Source of the DNA: Tillandsia leiboldiana
Taxonomy: Eukaryota; Streptophyta; Magnoliopsida; Poales; Bromeliaceae
DNA: 64,000 nt
Reading direction: 5' to 3'
Assembly (NCBI GenBank): GCA_029204045.2
Contig: CM055067.1
Span: forward strand, 22,890,838-22,954,837
Made by a program: the position numbers and the translations under genes. Shown one piece after another: positions 1-10,875 of this stretch. Below the pieces are notes generated by a model. It was given only the letters and a program-made list of their open reading frames with translations. It ran no database searches and had not been told where the DNA came from. The stretch's first letter is position 1; every line of letters begins with the position of its first letter.

Positions 1-1918
1 TCGCACGGGAGCGAAAACGGAGAAGAAATCGCGAAACGGGAAGTTACTGTGCTTTTCCGTACAGCGCGGTCCACGGGTCCAGGCGTGCACCCGGTGCACG
101 CCTGCAACATCGAAGGCCAAGAACCGGCGCACAAATCCGTGCGCCGGCCCGGCCCGTCCAGCACGGTGCACGCGCTGGGCGTGCACCCGGTGCGCGACGC
201 CGCGGCCGAATGCGTGAACCCGGCGCGCGCCAGCACCGTGCGCGGCCCGGCCCATCCCGCCTGGTGCACGCTCCTGTGTGCACTCGGCGCATGCCGCCGC
301 CGCCTGATGCCGTAAACCCGGTCCACGGTTGCTCCTGTGCACCACCCGACAGCCCAAAGATCGGTAGCTCCGTTTTTGTCCGTTTTTCCACCGTTTTGAA
401 CGCCGTTTTCGCCGTTGGGATCGTTATTTCCGTGGCTTTCTTGGCATGGCCACCCGGGACCTTCTTGGTCATTATTTTATTAGGTCGGGTGCTAATTTCG
501 CCGACGCTCCGCGCCTCGACGAAATCGTCGGGGGCGTGCCGTCGGGTCTCTTTTCTCATCATTTCCGCCGTCGGGGCCTTCTTGGTCTAACCAGGGACGT
601 CCCGAGTGGGCTACCGATTGAGGATTGAGTTTTGTTGGACTTTCCCGTCGAAAAGAGTAAAGTGGGTCTTGTGTTTTTAGATGTTAGTACACGCTTTTGA
701 CTATAGTTATCCGTGCGGACTTTCTTTAGGTCCTGACGCGCAGCGGGGGTGCGCGAAAGATTCGGGTGTTCCGATCTCTCTCCAAATAGGTGGGTACGGT
801 TGCTGTAAATACAGCCAGTGCAGTAAGTGCATCTATCGTCATTAAAGTGCTCTCAATTTATCTAACAAAGTAGATGGACAGTTTAACCTTTCGCATAATC
901 GTGTTTTTATCTAACAATTGAAGCGGCTGCGGTCGCATTGTTCATGACACGCCGATCTCGGCAAATCTGTTTTGGGATGCTGCACGTACACAGGCGGATT
1001 GGCCTCCGCATGGGTGTACTTTTCCGGAAGAGTGGTCTTGTATGACCCGTGTTCCTCACAAAAGTGTGGGTGCCGTGAGGACCCCTTCGCGCCCGCTGGG
1101 AATAGCACACCAGCACCGTGGAAGGGGTAAATGCATCAAAGTAGGTACTTGTGCACGAGGGGAGACTTTAGTCTCTCCGACAGATAATCTGGGGTTGGTG
1201 CCCAATTTAATTGATAATTCTGGGGTTGGTGCCCAGCTTAACATGTGCAGGGTTGTAGCGAAATGGTTTTGGTGTTTCCGGTTTGCTCCTTATTCCTTAT
1301 TGTTATTAGACATCTACTTTGTTTGTCACTGACATTACCCACTCCGTGACAGGCGCTACGAGAGGCGTTAGCCGGGAGTTTGTTGAGACTGCGTCGCGAG
1401 GGCCGTAGTCAGGACACTTGGTTATTATCATTATCTCATTTCTTTTACGCATTTAGTTAATTTGCTTGTGGGTAGTAATAATCGTGGACATGTATTATTT
1501 AGCACTGTGGATGAGTTGTACGTTTATAGTTTGGTTCTTTTGGGTGATGTTTTTGTATGCGGCATGTTTTCATGATAAACCAAATGACTTCGAAAAGGTT
1601 TTCTCAAAACGAAGTGTCGTGTGGGCACGGGTTTTGCAACTGCTGGTTTTATCCTTTCTAAAACATTGATGCCGCTTTATTATTCCGCTTGATGTTGAAT
1701 GCCTATTGTATGGTTGATGGTTGGTGTTGGATGTATGTTGTTGTAAGTGAGACGCCGTGCATATACAAAGGAGACTCTGTCCGCGGACAGGGAGAATTTG
1801 TGTATGTGGCGGTCTGGCACGCACCGGGGATGAGGTTTAAATTACCTTGTTAAAAGAAAAAAAAAAATACACACGATTTTCCGCTTAAATAGACTCAAAA
1901 ACCCCCGGGGGCGTGACA
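1..1918 (+). repeat. LTR of gypsy family D, copy D1 (5' end outside window)
   Basis: The right edge is the typical LTR end CCCCCGGGGGCGTGACA at 1918. No primer binding site follows, so this is a 3' LTR or a solo LTR. The first 640 bp are GC-rich, as in the matching part of the E and solo D LTRs. A block near 960-1080 (TTTTCCGGAAGAGTGG) recurs at about 51350 and, reversed, at about 48220. The stretch 1560-1840 matches 51840-52290. The sequence continues directly into a family-C LTR at 1919, so D1 appears to have inserted into that LTR. Open frames here are short and not conserved, and I call no gene. The edges are well supported; the assignment of 1-640 is weaker. Confidence 0.65.
1757..1808 (+). 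promoter_or_regulatory. U5 hairpin of D1 LTR
   Basis: Outer arms CATATACAAA (1760-1769) and TTTGTGTATG (1797-1806) pair with one G-T wobble. They enclose the 14-bp palindrome CTGTCCGCGGACAG (1777-1790). The same position holds a hairpin of different sequence in the other gypsy LTRs of this window. A role in the retroelement RNA is inferred. Confidence 0.55.
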
Positions 1919-2609
1919 AGTCCTCCGTGGATGTAATGGCAGTAGGTGGGCGTAGGTTTGACTGGACCCTATGTGGCAGTCACTGTGATTGGGTTGATTG
2001 AGTATATTGGGTTAGAGTCGATGCATCATTTTCATCTGTATCACCTATTGAGCATTGTAGGTAGAGGCATGATAGCTGTAGATATCTTTCCAACTTATCT
2101 TTTCATTATTTCAATTTCCTGTTATCTTATGCTTCTAGTAGACTTAGTGGGCAGACCATTGGTCTTGGAGACGGTACCCACTGAGAACTACGTGACGGTG
2201 TAGTTCTCACACCCTCTGTTGGTGACAGATTTTCCGGAGGCATCTACCCCTGTTCCTACTCCTGTTGCTGCACCTGCTGATCGAGGTAAGGGAGTCGCGA
2301 GCTAGTTCACTACCCGTCCTTAGAGTGTAGCTGTACCTTTTTTTGGAGCTTTGTAGTATAGTCTGTTGGATTATTGTAGATAGTTACTTTTGAGCGTTTT
2401 GTTTTGAGAGACTTATGTATTGTGAGGATCAGAGTGTACCATTTTGGAGTTCTATTCTTATATTTCAGTAGTTTACTTTCTAGCTCTGATATCTGTGTAG
2501 TTGTAGTATTATCTTTTGCAGGTTAGACGCTTCATCTATGCGGGGCTTCCCGTATGGGCGGCGGATCTATTAGCGAGCCCAAGTCGCAGTTTCGACTCCG
2601 GGGCGTGAC
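1919..2609 (+). repeat. 3' part of a family-C LTR (copy C1)
   Basis: This stretch matches 58690-59518 of element C. Shared parts are the TTTGACTGGACCCTAT block, the AGTGGGCAGACC to ACCCACTGAG inverted repeat (about 2147-2183), the TAGTTCTCACACCC motif, and the end TTCGACTCCGGGGCGTGACA at 2609. The 5' part of this LTR lies left of D1, outside the window. No primer site follows 2609. The right flank (2610 on) is family D, so C1 inserted into an older D LTR. Confidence 0.65.
2536..2557 (+). promoter_or_regulatory. U5 hairpin of C1 LTR
   Basis: CTATGCGGG (2536-2544) pairs with CCCGTATGG (2549-2557) around loop GCTT, with two G-T wobbles. The flanks (CGCTTC before, GGCGGATCT after) match those of the other family hairpins, while the stem sequence differs. 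Confidence 0.5.
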
Positions 2610-3110
2610 AGGATGCATGATACTTGAATAGATTGTGATGTGGATTGTGATGTGACATGGATGTAGGAACACTTGAATGCCGTGATGACATTAGGATGAT
2701 GAACTTTTAGTCTTTCATTCTTATTTTGTGATGGTTGTATGTGGAATGTGAAGATCTTTTGAAAAGCTAAAACAATTGCGAAAAGGATTTTTAAACGAAA
2801 GTGTCGGGTAGGCACTATTTTAAAACCTTGTGACTTTATCCTTTCAACTTGGAGTATGCCGAGTGGGCGATTTTTCTTCGAATGATGTAAAAGTTTAATT
2901 GATCCCTTATCCGAATGTGTGTATATTAAACTGGTGATGATTGGTGATTGTATGTATTGCGACGTCGTGCATATACAAGAGAGACTATGTCCGTGTTTTT
3001 AGAGTGATCTTGTGTATGTGGTGAATCTGGGCACGTGCCGGGGTAAAGGCTTTTAGAGAAAAAAAAAAGTGGGATGTTTTCCGCTTTCAAACCACTCCCG
3101 GGGCGTGACA
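2610..3110 (+). repeat. 3' part of a family-D LTR (copy D2)
   Basis: Landmarks match D1 and the solo D LTR. They are the GAAAGTGTCGGGTAGGCAC-type block near 2798, GCATATACAAGAGAGACT near 2968, the CACGTGCCGGGG block, and the end CTCCCGGGGCGTGACA at 3110. The more 5' part of this LTR should lie left of C1. The sequence after 3110 is a minus-strand family-C LTR. Confidence 0.6.
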
Positions 3111-3831
3111 ACTCAACAACCGGGACCACCATCAACCCAACAGCTCCCAAAACAGGACATCAAACTCAACACGCTAAAACTCACTGGCTGGAGTTACTCA
3201 ACAGCTGACAACGACAACAAAGGGTCCGAAAACTCCGAGAAACTAATACCTACAACCCCAATCAAACAAGAACATGGCATAGCCTCCCATTGTTCTCGAC
3301 CCAAGGAAGAAGATAGCCCTTAGAACCCAGATCATTCGAACCCTCTCGGGCGAGGAAGTTTAGAGGAAAATATGATATTTATTATTGAAAACTGTTTTCA
3401 ATTGAACCCTCTCAGGGTGAGGACAAAAAGTAGCGCATTTTTAGAAAATATCTTGATTTGAGAAAACCAATTTTAATAAGTTTTAATTCTTTAGAAAATC
3501 AGTTAAAAATAAGTTTTATTTTTCAAACCACGAAGGGCTAATGCCTTCGCCTAATCAAATAAGAACAGACTTCGGCGACCCTTCGACATTTGAAAGGAAA
3601 ATATTGGTTTACTGAAATCATGTGTGTCCAAAAAGATTCTGGGTTCAAGTTCCTGCTATCACAAGCACAGTACTGCCGCGAACTCGGTGGCGATAATAGA
3701 TCGGAGAAAACTCGACGACCCGGAACCACCGTTTACCCAAACGGCTCCCGACACTAGTACAAGACTAGCCACAACTATCAGACTCCACTCGGCCCCCAGG
3801 CACGAGCGCAACATGCATCATACACTAAAAG
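3111..3831 (-). repeat. Fragment of a minus-strand family-C LTR (copy C2)
   Basis: This stretch aligns by eye with about 53880-54780 of the minus-strand C LTR. Shared blocks include the CACTGGCTGGAGTTACTC region, AATCAAACAAGAACA, GGGCGAGGAAGTTTAGAGG and CTCCACTCGGCCCCCAGGCA. D2 cuts it on the left and element B cuts it at 3832. The remainder should lie to the right of B, in or beyond the assembly gap. Confidence 0.6.
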
Positions 3832-3881
3832 TGTCACGCCCCGAGTGTAAACCAGAACTCGGGCTCGTCTACAGATCCGCC

Positions 3882-3907
3882 GTGCACACGGAATTTTCCG
3901 CATGCAC
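3882..3907 (-). promoter_or_regulatory. U5 hairpin, element B 3' LTR
   Basis: Plus-strand arms GTGCACACGGAA (3882-3893) and TTCCGCATGCAC (3896-3907) pair over 12 positions, two of them wobbles in the minus-sense RNA. It lies about 50 nt inside the LTR end. Confidence 0.6.
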
Positions 3908-4306
3908 GAAGCGCCGGTAACCTGCTCAAGTAAATCAGATACAAAAATAGAGCAATAAAACAGAGCTGAACAGAAAAATACTTCATCTCAGACTGAACTG
4001 GAAGTAAGAATACAAAATGACTGTAAAATAAAGTACAAGTCTCTCTCCCAGCTCACCACAAAAAAATACAACCAGCTGGCAAAAGCCAGACCCCAAAAGT
4101 AAAAGTACAACCGTCTGAGATAGGATACATAAGAGGTACACGTCTAGCTACTCACTGTCGGGCCCACTGTCTAGCTACTCAGCCGTCCTCTCTCCTCGAC
4201 CCGCCGCTGTATGTCCAGCAGCACCTGCAGAAGGCTCTGCAAAACAAAGGAGAAGAAAAGAAAAAGAAAAATGGGGGTGAGAACTACTAGTAAACCAGTA
4301 GCCTCC

Positions 4307-4346
4307 CCTAGTGGGTAAAACCTCAAACTCTGACACACCCACTAGG
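4307..4346 (-). promoter_or_regulatory. LTR inverted repeat CCTAGTGGG / CCCACTAGG (element B)
   Basis: There are perfect 9-bp arms at 4307-4315 and 4338-4346. Element A has the same arms with a different spacer, and element C has a related pair. A transcribed hairpin is inferred. Confidence 0.5.
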
Positions 4347-6480
4347 TCTACCAGAGGCAAAAAGGAAAGAAGAGTGGTAAGAAATGAAACCGCTGCAAAA
4401 GGAAAATCTACCACTACTATGCCTCAAAAATACAGTCCTAGACTGGAATAACCGTATGCAACAATAACCAATCATCCCAGATGAACCCAATCTGTACCGC
4501 CCTCATCATCGGGCAAATAAGCCGCGCCGATGTGATAGCAAAATTCCTGCTGCCGCCCTCATCATCGGGCAAATAAGCCGCGCCGATGTGATAGCAAAAC
4601 TGTCCATAACTGTCTGGCCCCGGCCTCCGGAGGGGATCTCGAGGGAAGCGACCCACACGAGGAAAGCAGCATCGGGCAATAACCGCGCCGGTGTGATAAA
4701 AGCATCACCGGGCAATAACCGCGCCGGTGTGATAAAAGTAGGATTGGATCACAACTATAAAGCCCCAGTGGAACACAACCCTCCACTAAAAGAAAACTGA
4801 TTCCCAATCAGATGCAAAAGTAACCATCCGGTCAATCGCCCAATATCCGCGATTGCCGCAATACCCCACAATCACAACCATGTCCCACATCTGACATCTG
4901 GTCAACCGCCTACTATCCGCGGTTGCCACAAAACCCTCTAATCCATAATCATGCCCTATCACCGATGTCCTATAACCGACATCCGGTCAACCGCCCAATA
5001 TCCGCGGTCGCCGCCAAAACCCATAATACATAATCCATGCCCCGGCTACACTATCCCAAACCCCTGCTCAAACCCGAGCAGCAAATACCACCTGACTAAC
5101 GAAAGGAGAAAAGAAATAAGCAAGGTTTCTCCTAAGTCAAGTTCCAGCATGAAAGTGTAGCGATAGAAGATGGCCTACCTAGATGTCCAAACAAGCATGC
5201 AGATGTCCTCATGAAAGATAAAGAAAGTGCGACAAATAATGGCCCCACATGTGTATCAACTAAAAGCTCCGCATAGATATAACCATCATGCTAAAACATT
5301 ATCCAACCACATGTTTAAAATCCACAACTTTCCCTCACCCAAATCATCCACCTATGCATGTCCTAAAAGATCCTCAAGTGGTACCCTCCCACAAGACATT
5401 TCATTTTATCCCAGCATAAAAGTAAATTCCACATGCAAGGTTAGGTGCCAAAACTATACCCATACAAACATGTATAACCCCCAACCACTATCAGAGTTCC
5501 ACAATAGTAATTTTCATATGATAGGCTCACAATCATTTACTTTAAGCATGCATGTCCATAATTGATCATTCAATAAACCAATTGGAGGATCTCTCCAATA
5601 TTCCTAGGGGTATGTCAGAAAAATGAGGAGCATAACAACCACCCACCTCGATCGCTAATTCCAAGTCCAAAAAGTGCTCTAGGCCAAAAAGCTAAACCGC
5701 CGCGATCACTGAACAAGAATTACCCCAAAACATACAATTAAACTCAACACATGCTGTCCCAAAGCTAACAGTCCAAAGATGCCCTATTTTTACCTGCGAG
5801 AAGTGCCCGGAAAAATCCAAGAAAAATACTCTCACGATCCTCGCGACGAACCCGTCGAAACGAGTACCTGCACGCTCAAATCCGAGTTTCCTACACTGAG
5901 AAACAAATCCGACAAGGGGACAACCCCAAAATAATCTGCTCTCAAAAACTGTAGCACTAATTCCTGTAACCAGAGATTTCTCACCTTCGAAAAATATTCA
6001 GAAAATTCCAAGAAAAATTGAGGATATTCCTCGTGATGTGTAGATGCAAAACGCCTTTTGAATCGCTCCAATACGATGCCTGTACGCGAAGATATCATCA
6101 AAGTACTGCAGCACTGTCCAAAACTCCGCCCTAGAAAATGAGGTCACAAGATGATCTGAAAAACCCATGAAATGCTCGGAATGGGAAAAACCAGAAAACA
6201 CAGGAAACATAGCCCTACCTGTCTTGAAGCCAATGGCGCAATAATCACAGAAAAAGGTGCTCGGGGTAAGCCGGGGGAGTCCTCGCACCAAAACGCGACG
6301 AAGAAGACCACAAACGAACGAGCGTCTCGCCGCACCGTAAAAATAGAAACCTTGGGATGCGTGCCGCAGAAAAATCCTGGAATCCGCAGATGGATCCGGC
6401 TCTGGGAGATGAAGAAATCTCGTGAAGGTGGCACTGTGAAAGGAGGAACAGGGAAAGAGTTCTTCACTGCTGAACTCGGC

Positions 6481-6490
6481 CTATTTATAG
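6481..6490 (-). promoter_or_regulatory. TATA box, element B 3' LTR
   Basis: The minus strand reads CTATAAATAG, about 930 bp into the LTR, after a GC-rich U3. The matching site in the 5' LTR is 31178-31187. It probably sets the start of the retroelement transcript. Confidence 0.7.
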
Positions 6491-7416
6491 GCTAGGAAAA
6501 ACAATTGGAAAAATGACCTATAGGTCCCAACTTTCGGGCGCTCCCGATTTTCGGGCTGCTACACTGTTGGGCCCGGCCCAACACTGTGCGCGCCCGAAAA
6601 GTCCCTGGGCCTCCACGTCGCCCGCGTACAGGCAACAGCCAATCCCGCCGCACGCGTCGCGCCGCGTGGCCACCCCGGTCAACGCGGGTGGGTGGCGCCC
6701 GCGAATCACAGGGCGCCACCTGGCCCGCACTAACTCCTCCGACCAACCCTGGCGCGCCGCCTGGCGCCCCCTGCCGCGCACTGTTCCGAGGCACCCCGCG
6801 CTCCGTGGTCCCAGCCTGCATGAGCCCGCCAACCAAAATCCGCCACGTGTCCCGCCGGTCCACCGTGCGCCCCGCGCTCTCCGTAGACCGCGCCCCGCGG
6901 ACCGGCCCACTCCCGAGCCGCCACGCGTCCAGCCCCCGGTGCACGCCCGCCGCGTGGACCGGGCGGCCCGCGCCTCTGCCCGTCGCGCTGCCCGCGGCTG
7001 CTCCGCCGCTGCCCGCCGCCGCCGCCGCTGCCCGCCGGCGGCCGGAAACACTGTTCCGGCATGAACAGTGTCCGGTTGTCCAAAACATCAAGTAGGTAGT
7101 CCATTTTGACCGTTTTCGCGTGCTGAATCCGAATTTGATGTCCATTTTGCTAAATTCCAATCCCAAAATTTGCCGAAGGCATCCGGAAAGGTGTTCTTTT
7201 GCCCAAACTTCGCGCTGAGCCCAATTTTAATATCCACTTTGCGCGAAACCACTTCCGAAGATCCGACGGAGTCCACTGATCACCCACGTGATCCAATTAA
7301 GCCCGAAGTCCGCCACTTGTGTCCATTTGGTGCACAAACACCTCCAACGCACCCCGTAGGCCTCCAGAAGCCACCCAACGTACTGCAACAGCACTGCGGA
7401 GATCCAGGTCATCACA

Positions 7417-7452
7417 TCCTCCCCCACTTAAGAAAGTTTCGTCCTCGAAACT
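7417..7452 (-). promoter_or_regulatory. Polypurine tract and preceding stem-loop, element B
   Basis: On the minus strand AGTTTCG, loop AGGA, CGAAACT (7452-7435) is followed by the purine run AGTGGGGGAGGA (7428-7417), then the LTR. The purine run is the expected plus-strand primer. The stem-loop recurs in elements A, C and E. Confidence 0.7.
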
Positions 7453-7641
7453 AAAGTTATTCCTCAATCCGGAACCTCAACCAAGTAGAGGGGGTAAATA
7501 TCCAATCATCCACCACTCAAGCTCCCAAAGCTGTCAAATACCTCATCCAGAGACGCGACGCAATCCTCGGGTCTCTTACTAGAACAGAATAGAGGCGGGC
7601 ACTCCTGGAAACCGCACCACCTCGTCCAAGTACAGCTGGGC
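7453..7641 (-). other. 3' end of element B internal region, no gene
   Basis: This short remnant lies between the A insertion site and the B polypurine tract. I recognise no pol domain in it. It once joined 26373 onward. Confidence 0.6.
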
Positions 7642-7646
7642 TAACC
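7642..7646. repeat. Target site duplication of element A, left copy (TAACC)
   Basis: TAACC lies immediately before the 5' LTR and is repeated at 26368-26372 directly after the 3' LTR. Confidence 0.95.
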
Positions 7647-8478
7647 TGTAGTGTACTGGTTTTCCCATGCAACTTTCCGGTGAATCCATTGTGTAGAACA
7701 CCTAGTGTTGGTGTCTGGCGCATGGTGCATCGAAGGGGTGCCACAGATGGACCTTGTGAGACTTTGATAGCGGAATTGGCCTTCGGCTGTAATTGCCGAA
7801 TTTTAGAAAAGGTTTTGGGCCAATGTGAGGTTGGATTTGGATTCAGCGCGGAAAAATGCTTGAAAACGGCTGTTTGCTTGTTGAATTTGGAGTCCGGATG
7901 ACCAAAAGCGGGCTTCCGGAAGTTTGTGGGGATTTTCGGTGCATGGGGGTGACACGTGGACCGGCCCGAGCCACGTGGCGGCCTCTTATTGGCCGGCTCA
8001 CGCAGCTGGGTCCACGGGGAGGCGCGGCGGTGCATGGACCGCGGCGGGGGGACGCGTGGCGTGCCCTGGTAGGCGGGCGCACGCGGCACGGCTCACCGGT
8101 CTGGCGGGGTTGCGGTGGACCGGGCGCATGACGCGTGGCGCCTTCTGATTTGTGGGACCACGTAGGCGCGGTCCACGGCGTGCGCGAGGGGGGCGCCTCG
8201 GTACTGTGCGCGCACAGTGGCGCCAGCGGGGCGGTCGGCCGCACTCGAGTGCGACACGCGTCGCCTTGCGGTTGGGCGGCCGTACCTACCCCGCTGACCG
8301 CGAGGGGGCCACGTGGCGCGTTGCGGGCCGCCAGGTTTGCTGTCCCCTGTTCGGGGCGACGTGGCCGTCCCAGGGACTTCCGGGCGCGTCGGACGGGAAG
8401 CATACAACCCGGTTTTCGGGCGCAGTGCGCCCGGAAACCGCGCCCGAAACCCGGCCCGTTATGCATAGTGGGCTGGGC

Positions 8479-8488
8479 CTATAAATAG
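8479..8488 (+). promoter_or_regulatory. TATA box, element A 5' LTR
   Basis: CTATAAATAG lies 832 bp into the LTR, following a GC-rich segment with many CACGTGG-like motifs. It is probably the promoter of the gag-pol transcript. Confidence 0.75.
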
Positions 8489-10416
8489 GACCCCCCTTTC
8501 ATTTCTTTGTCTTTTTGGACCCCTTTTTCACTGGGCTTCCTTCACAAGAGTTTTTCTTCCCTCAGTGCACTACCCATTGGAGAAGTTTGAGGATTTTTGG
8601 AGGCACGCTTCCCGAGGTTCACCATTTTACGGCGCGGCGCGACGCTTGTTCTCCGGCGATCCTCTTCGCCCCTTCTCAGTGTTTGGACTCCTCCGACTCA
8701 CCCCGACCTCGGAATTCGCCGATTCTTGCGCCGTTGGACTCACGACAGGTAGGGCTTCAACTCCTGTGTTTTGTGGTTCCTCGATTTCCGTGCTGATCTT
8801 GGAGTTTTCTTAGCACCCATTTGACCCTTTTTCTTCGCGGACTTTTGGGACAGCACCGCAGTGTTCTTGCCATATCTTTTTGCCCAGGCGTCTGAACGAG
8901 GTGATTCAAGAGGCAATTTTCATCTACGCTTCGCAAGGAGTCTCCTGGATTTTTCTCAGAATTTTCTGAATTTTACTCGAGGGTGAGAATCTCCTTTCTC
9001 TGTGGTTCCTTGTTACAGGAATTTAGTGCAGTTTGGATTCGGGGTGTACCCCTTGTCGGATTTTTATCTCAGCGTAGGAAACTCCAAATTGAGCGTGCAG
9101 GTACTCGATTCGACGGGCTCGTCGCAAGGATCGTGATAGTATTTTTCTTGGATTTTTCTGGGCATTATTCGCAGGTAAAAATTAGTGAATTGTGGACTGC
9201 TGATTTGGGGGACAGATTCTGGAAAGTGTGGATGTTTAGCTTATGTATTTTTCCTTTGGGGTATTTTGTACAGATTGGTGGTGTGTTTGGACTGATCTTG
9301 GACTTCGCCTTTGGGAATTTTGGAATAGCGCTCGAGGTGGGTGATGTTGTGAACCTCCTACTTGTGAATGTCACTAGGCCTATTAGAATGCCATGATTAT
9401 GTGTTATTAAATATGAATGTATCTAGCATGCTTGTATGAGATTAAGGTTCCTTTGCTAATACTTGCATTGTTAGCAGGCTACAAGTTAGTAAGTGGTGTT
9501 TCCATGTTTAGATATGCAATTTAATTAGTTGGAAAGAATGCTATAGCCATATCATATTGTATGTTGAGGGAAGGTTTGGGCATGTGGTTAGAATGAATGT
9601 TGTATAAGGGGTACTTGCTAGTAGATTGTGCATCTAAAATGTATTAAGTATCATATATCTTACCACATGTACATCGGGATTTCCCAAACACTTAATGTTG
9701 CATATGTTTGAATAATTGGAGTAATTATAGCCAATAAAGGACTTTGCATGCTTGAATGGTCATCTAGATAGGCCACCTTTTTCTGCTACACAAACTTATT
9801 GGAATTGACTTAGGAGAAACCATGCTTTTATTCGTTCTCCTGTCGTCTAGCCTTAGGGGATTGTGTAGTCCGATGTTCAGAGTTGGGACAGTCGGGGATC
9901 GAGGTTTGGGTGTTGCGGCGACCGCGGACTGTGGGCGGTTGACCGGATTATTATTACTACTTTTACACCAGATTGGAGGTAGGGGATCGAGTTTCCCTTT
10001 AGTGGATGGGTTTTCCCACTTTGATCAGGGTCGTGACCCCGTCCTGCTATTTATGGTACTGATGATACTAGTGACTGTGATACTATGCTCGTGTGGGGTC
10101 GCTCCCCTCGAGTGCCACTCCGGAGTAGGATTCCGACCGTGTTGGGTGCCGGTCAGGCCGTGTTGGGTGCCGGCTAGACCGTGTTGGGTTCCGGTCTATT
10201 TGGACAGGGGAGATACTGAGTTGTGAGGTTGACAGCAGAGCAGGCAGTTCCAGTGTTTACTGGTGTTTTGATTGGGTTGGTCTGTCAGTCCTTACGTCCT
10301 GGTGCATGTTTTTAGCCATTCTCTAGTAGGCATCGTAGAGGCACGTTAGTGGTAGCTCTGCATCAGTAGTGTACTTGTAGCTTACCACCTTTGTTTCATT
10401 TTTCGCCTCTGATAGT

Positions 10417-10455
10417 CCTAGTGGGCATGTCTGAGTTTGAGGTCTACCCACTAGG
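10417..10455 (+). promoter_or_regulatory. LTR inverted repeat CCTAGTGGG / CCCACTAGG (element A)
   Basis: Perfect 9-bp arms at 10417-10425 and 10447-10455 around a 21-nt spacer. The copy in the 3' LTR is 25859-25897. Confidence 0.5.
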
Positions 10456-10527
10456 GGAGGCTACTGTTTTTATAGTAGTTCTCACCCCCCACTGTTTTCT
10501 CTTTTCTGTTCCCCTTTGTTTTGCAGA

Positions 10528-10575
10528 GTTCTCTGCGGGAGTTGCGGGACCCTCTTCCCTGGATCGAGGTAAGAG
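10528..10575 (+). other. Exon-like module in element A LTR (acceptor and donor consensus)
   Basis: TTTGTTTTGCAG precedes about 42 nt that end at ATCGAG, followed by GTAAGAGG, a good plant 5' splice consensus. Element C1 has the same ATCGAGGTAAG near 2279. A candidate acceptor, TTTTGTGTGGCAG, lies just before the gag start at 11217. A spliced leader is inferred, not shown. Confidence 0.3.
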
Positions 10576-10849
10576 GATCGCTGATTAGCTAGCCACTGCC
10601 CGAGTTCGAGTTTAGTAGTTTTGATGTATCCCCAGTACACTCAGACGGTTGTATTCTCCTTTTATTTTGGGTCTGGCTGCGGCCAGCTGGTTGTATATAT
10701 TTCGTGAGCTGGGAGAGACACTTGTATATTTCTGAGAGCTTACTGTACTTTCATTTCCAGCATTTGTCTGAGTTGTATTAGTTTTAGTTTAGCTCTGTTT
10801 TATGCTCCTTTATTACTTGTTTTATATCTGAGCAGGTTATCAGCGCTTC

Positions 10850-10875
10850 GTGTACACGGAAAATTCCGTATGCAC
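10850..10875 (+). promoter_or_regulatory. U5 hairpin, element A 5' LTR
   Basis: GTGTACACGGAA (10850-10861) faces TTCCGTATGCAC (10864-10875). Ten of the 12 positions are Watson-Crick pairs, one is a wobble and one is C-A. The B copy differs on both arms but still pairs. Confidence 0.6.

Larger units (their letters stand above)
3832..7416 (-). repeat. Element B 3' LTR (3585 bp)
   Basis: On the minus strand it starts TGTGATGACC at 7416, directly after the polypurine tract, and ends GGGGCGTGACA at 3832. It carries a TATA box, a CCTAGTGGG inverted repeat and a U5 hairpin. It also has two short tandem duplications: two copies of a roughly 47-bp unit at about 4498-4600, and two copies of a roughly 33-bp unit at about 4670-4738. 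Open frames on both strands of this region are not supported as genes. Confidence 0.9.

Noticed and set aside
1042..1332. Short frames in D1
   Set aside because: They lie within LTR sequence and are not preserved in the solo D or E LTRs.
6492..7166. Frames of 100-224 codons in the GC-rich U3 of the B LTR
   Set aside because: Overlapping on both strands, no recognisable domain, and located in promoter DNA. The same holds for 7843-8488 and 16284-16929 in the A LTRs and 55954-57392 in the C LTRs.
10391..10588. Small LTR frame in A (65 codons) resembling a frame in the B LTR (4175-4414, minus)
   Set aside because: The likeness follows DNA-level conservation of the inverted repeat and exon-like module. 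I see no independent sign of protein selection.
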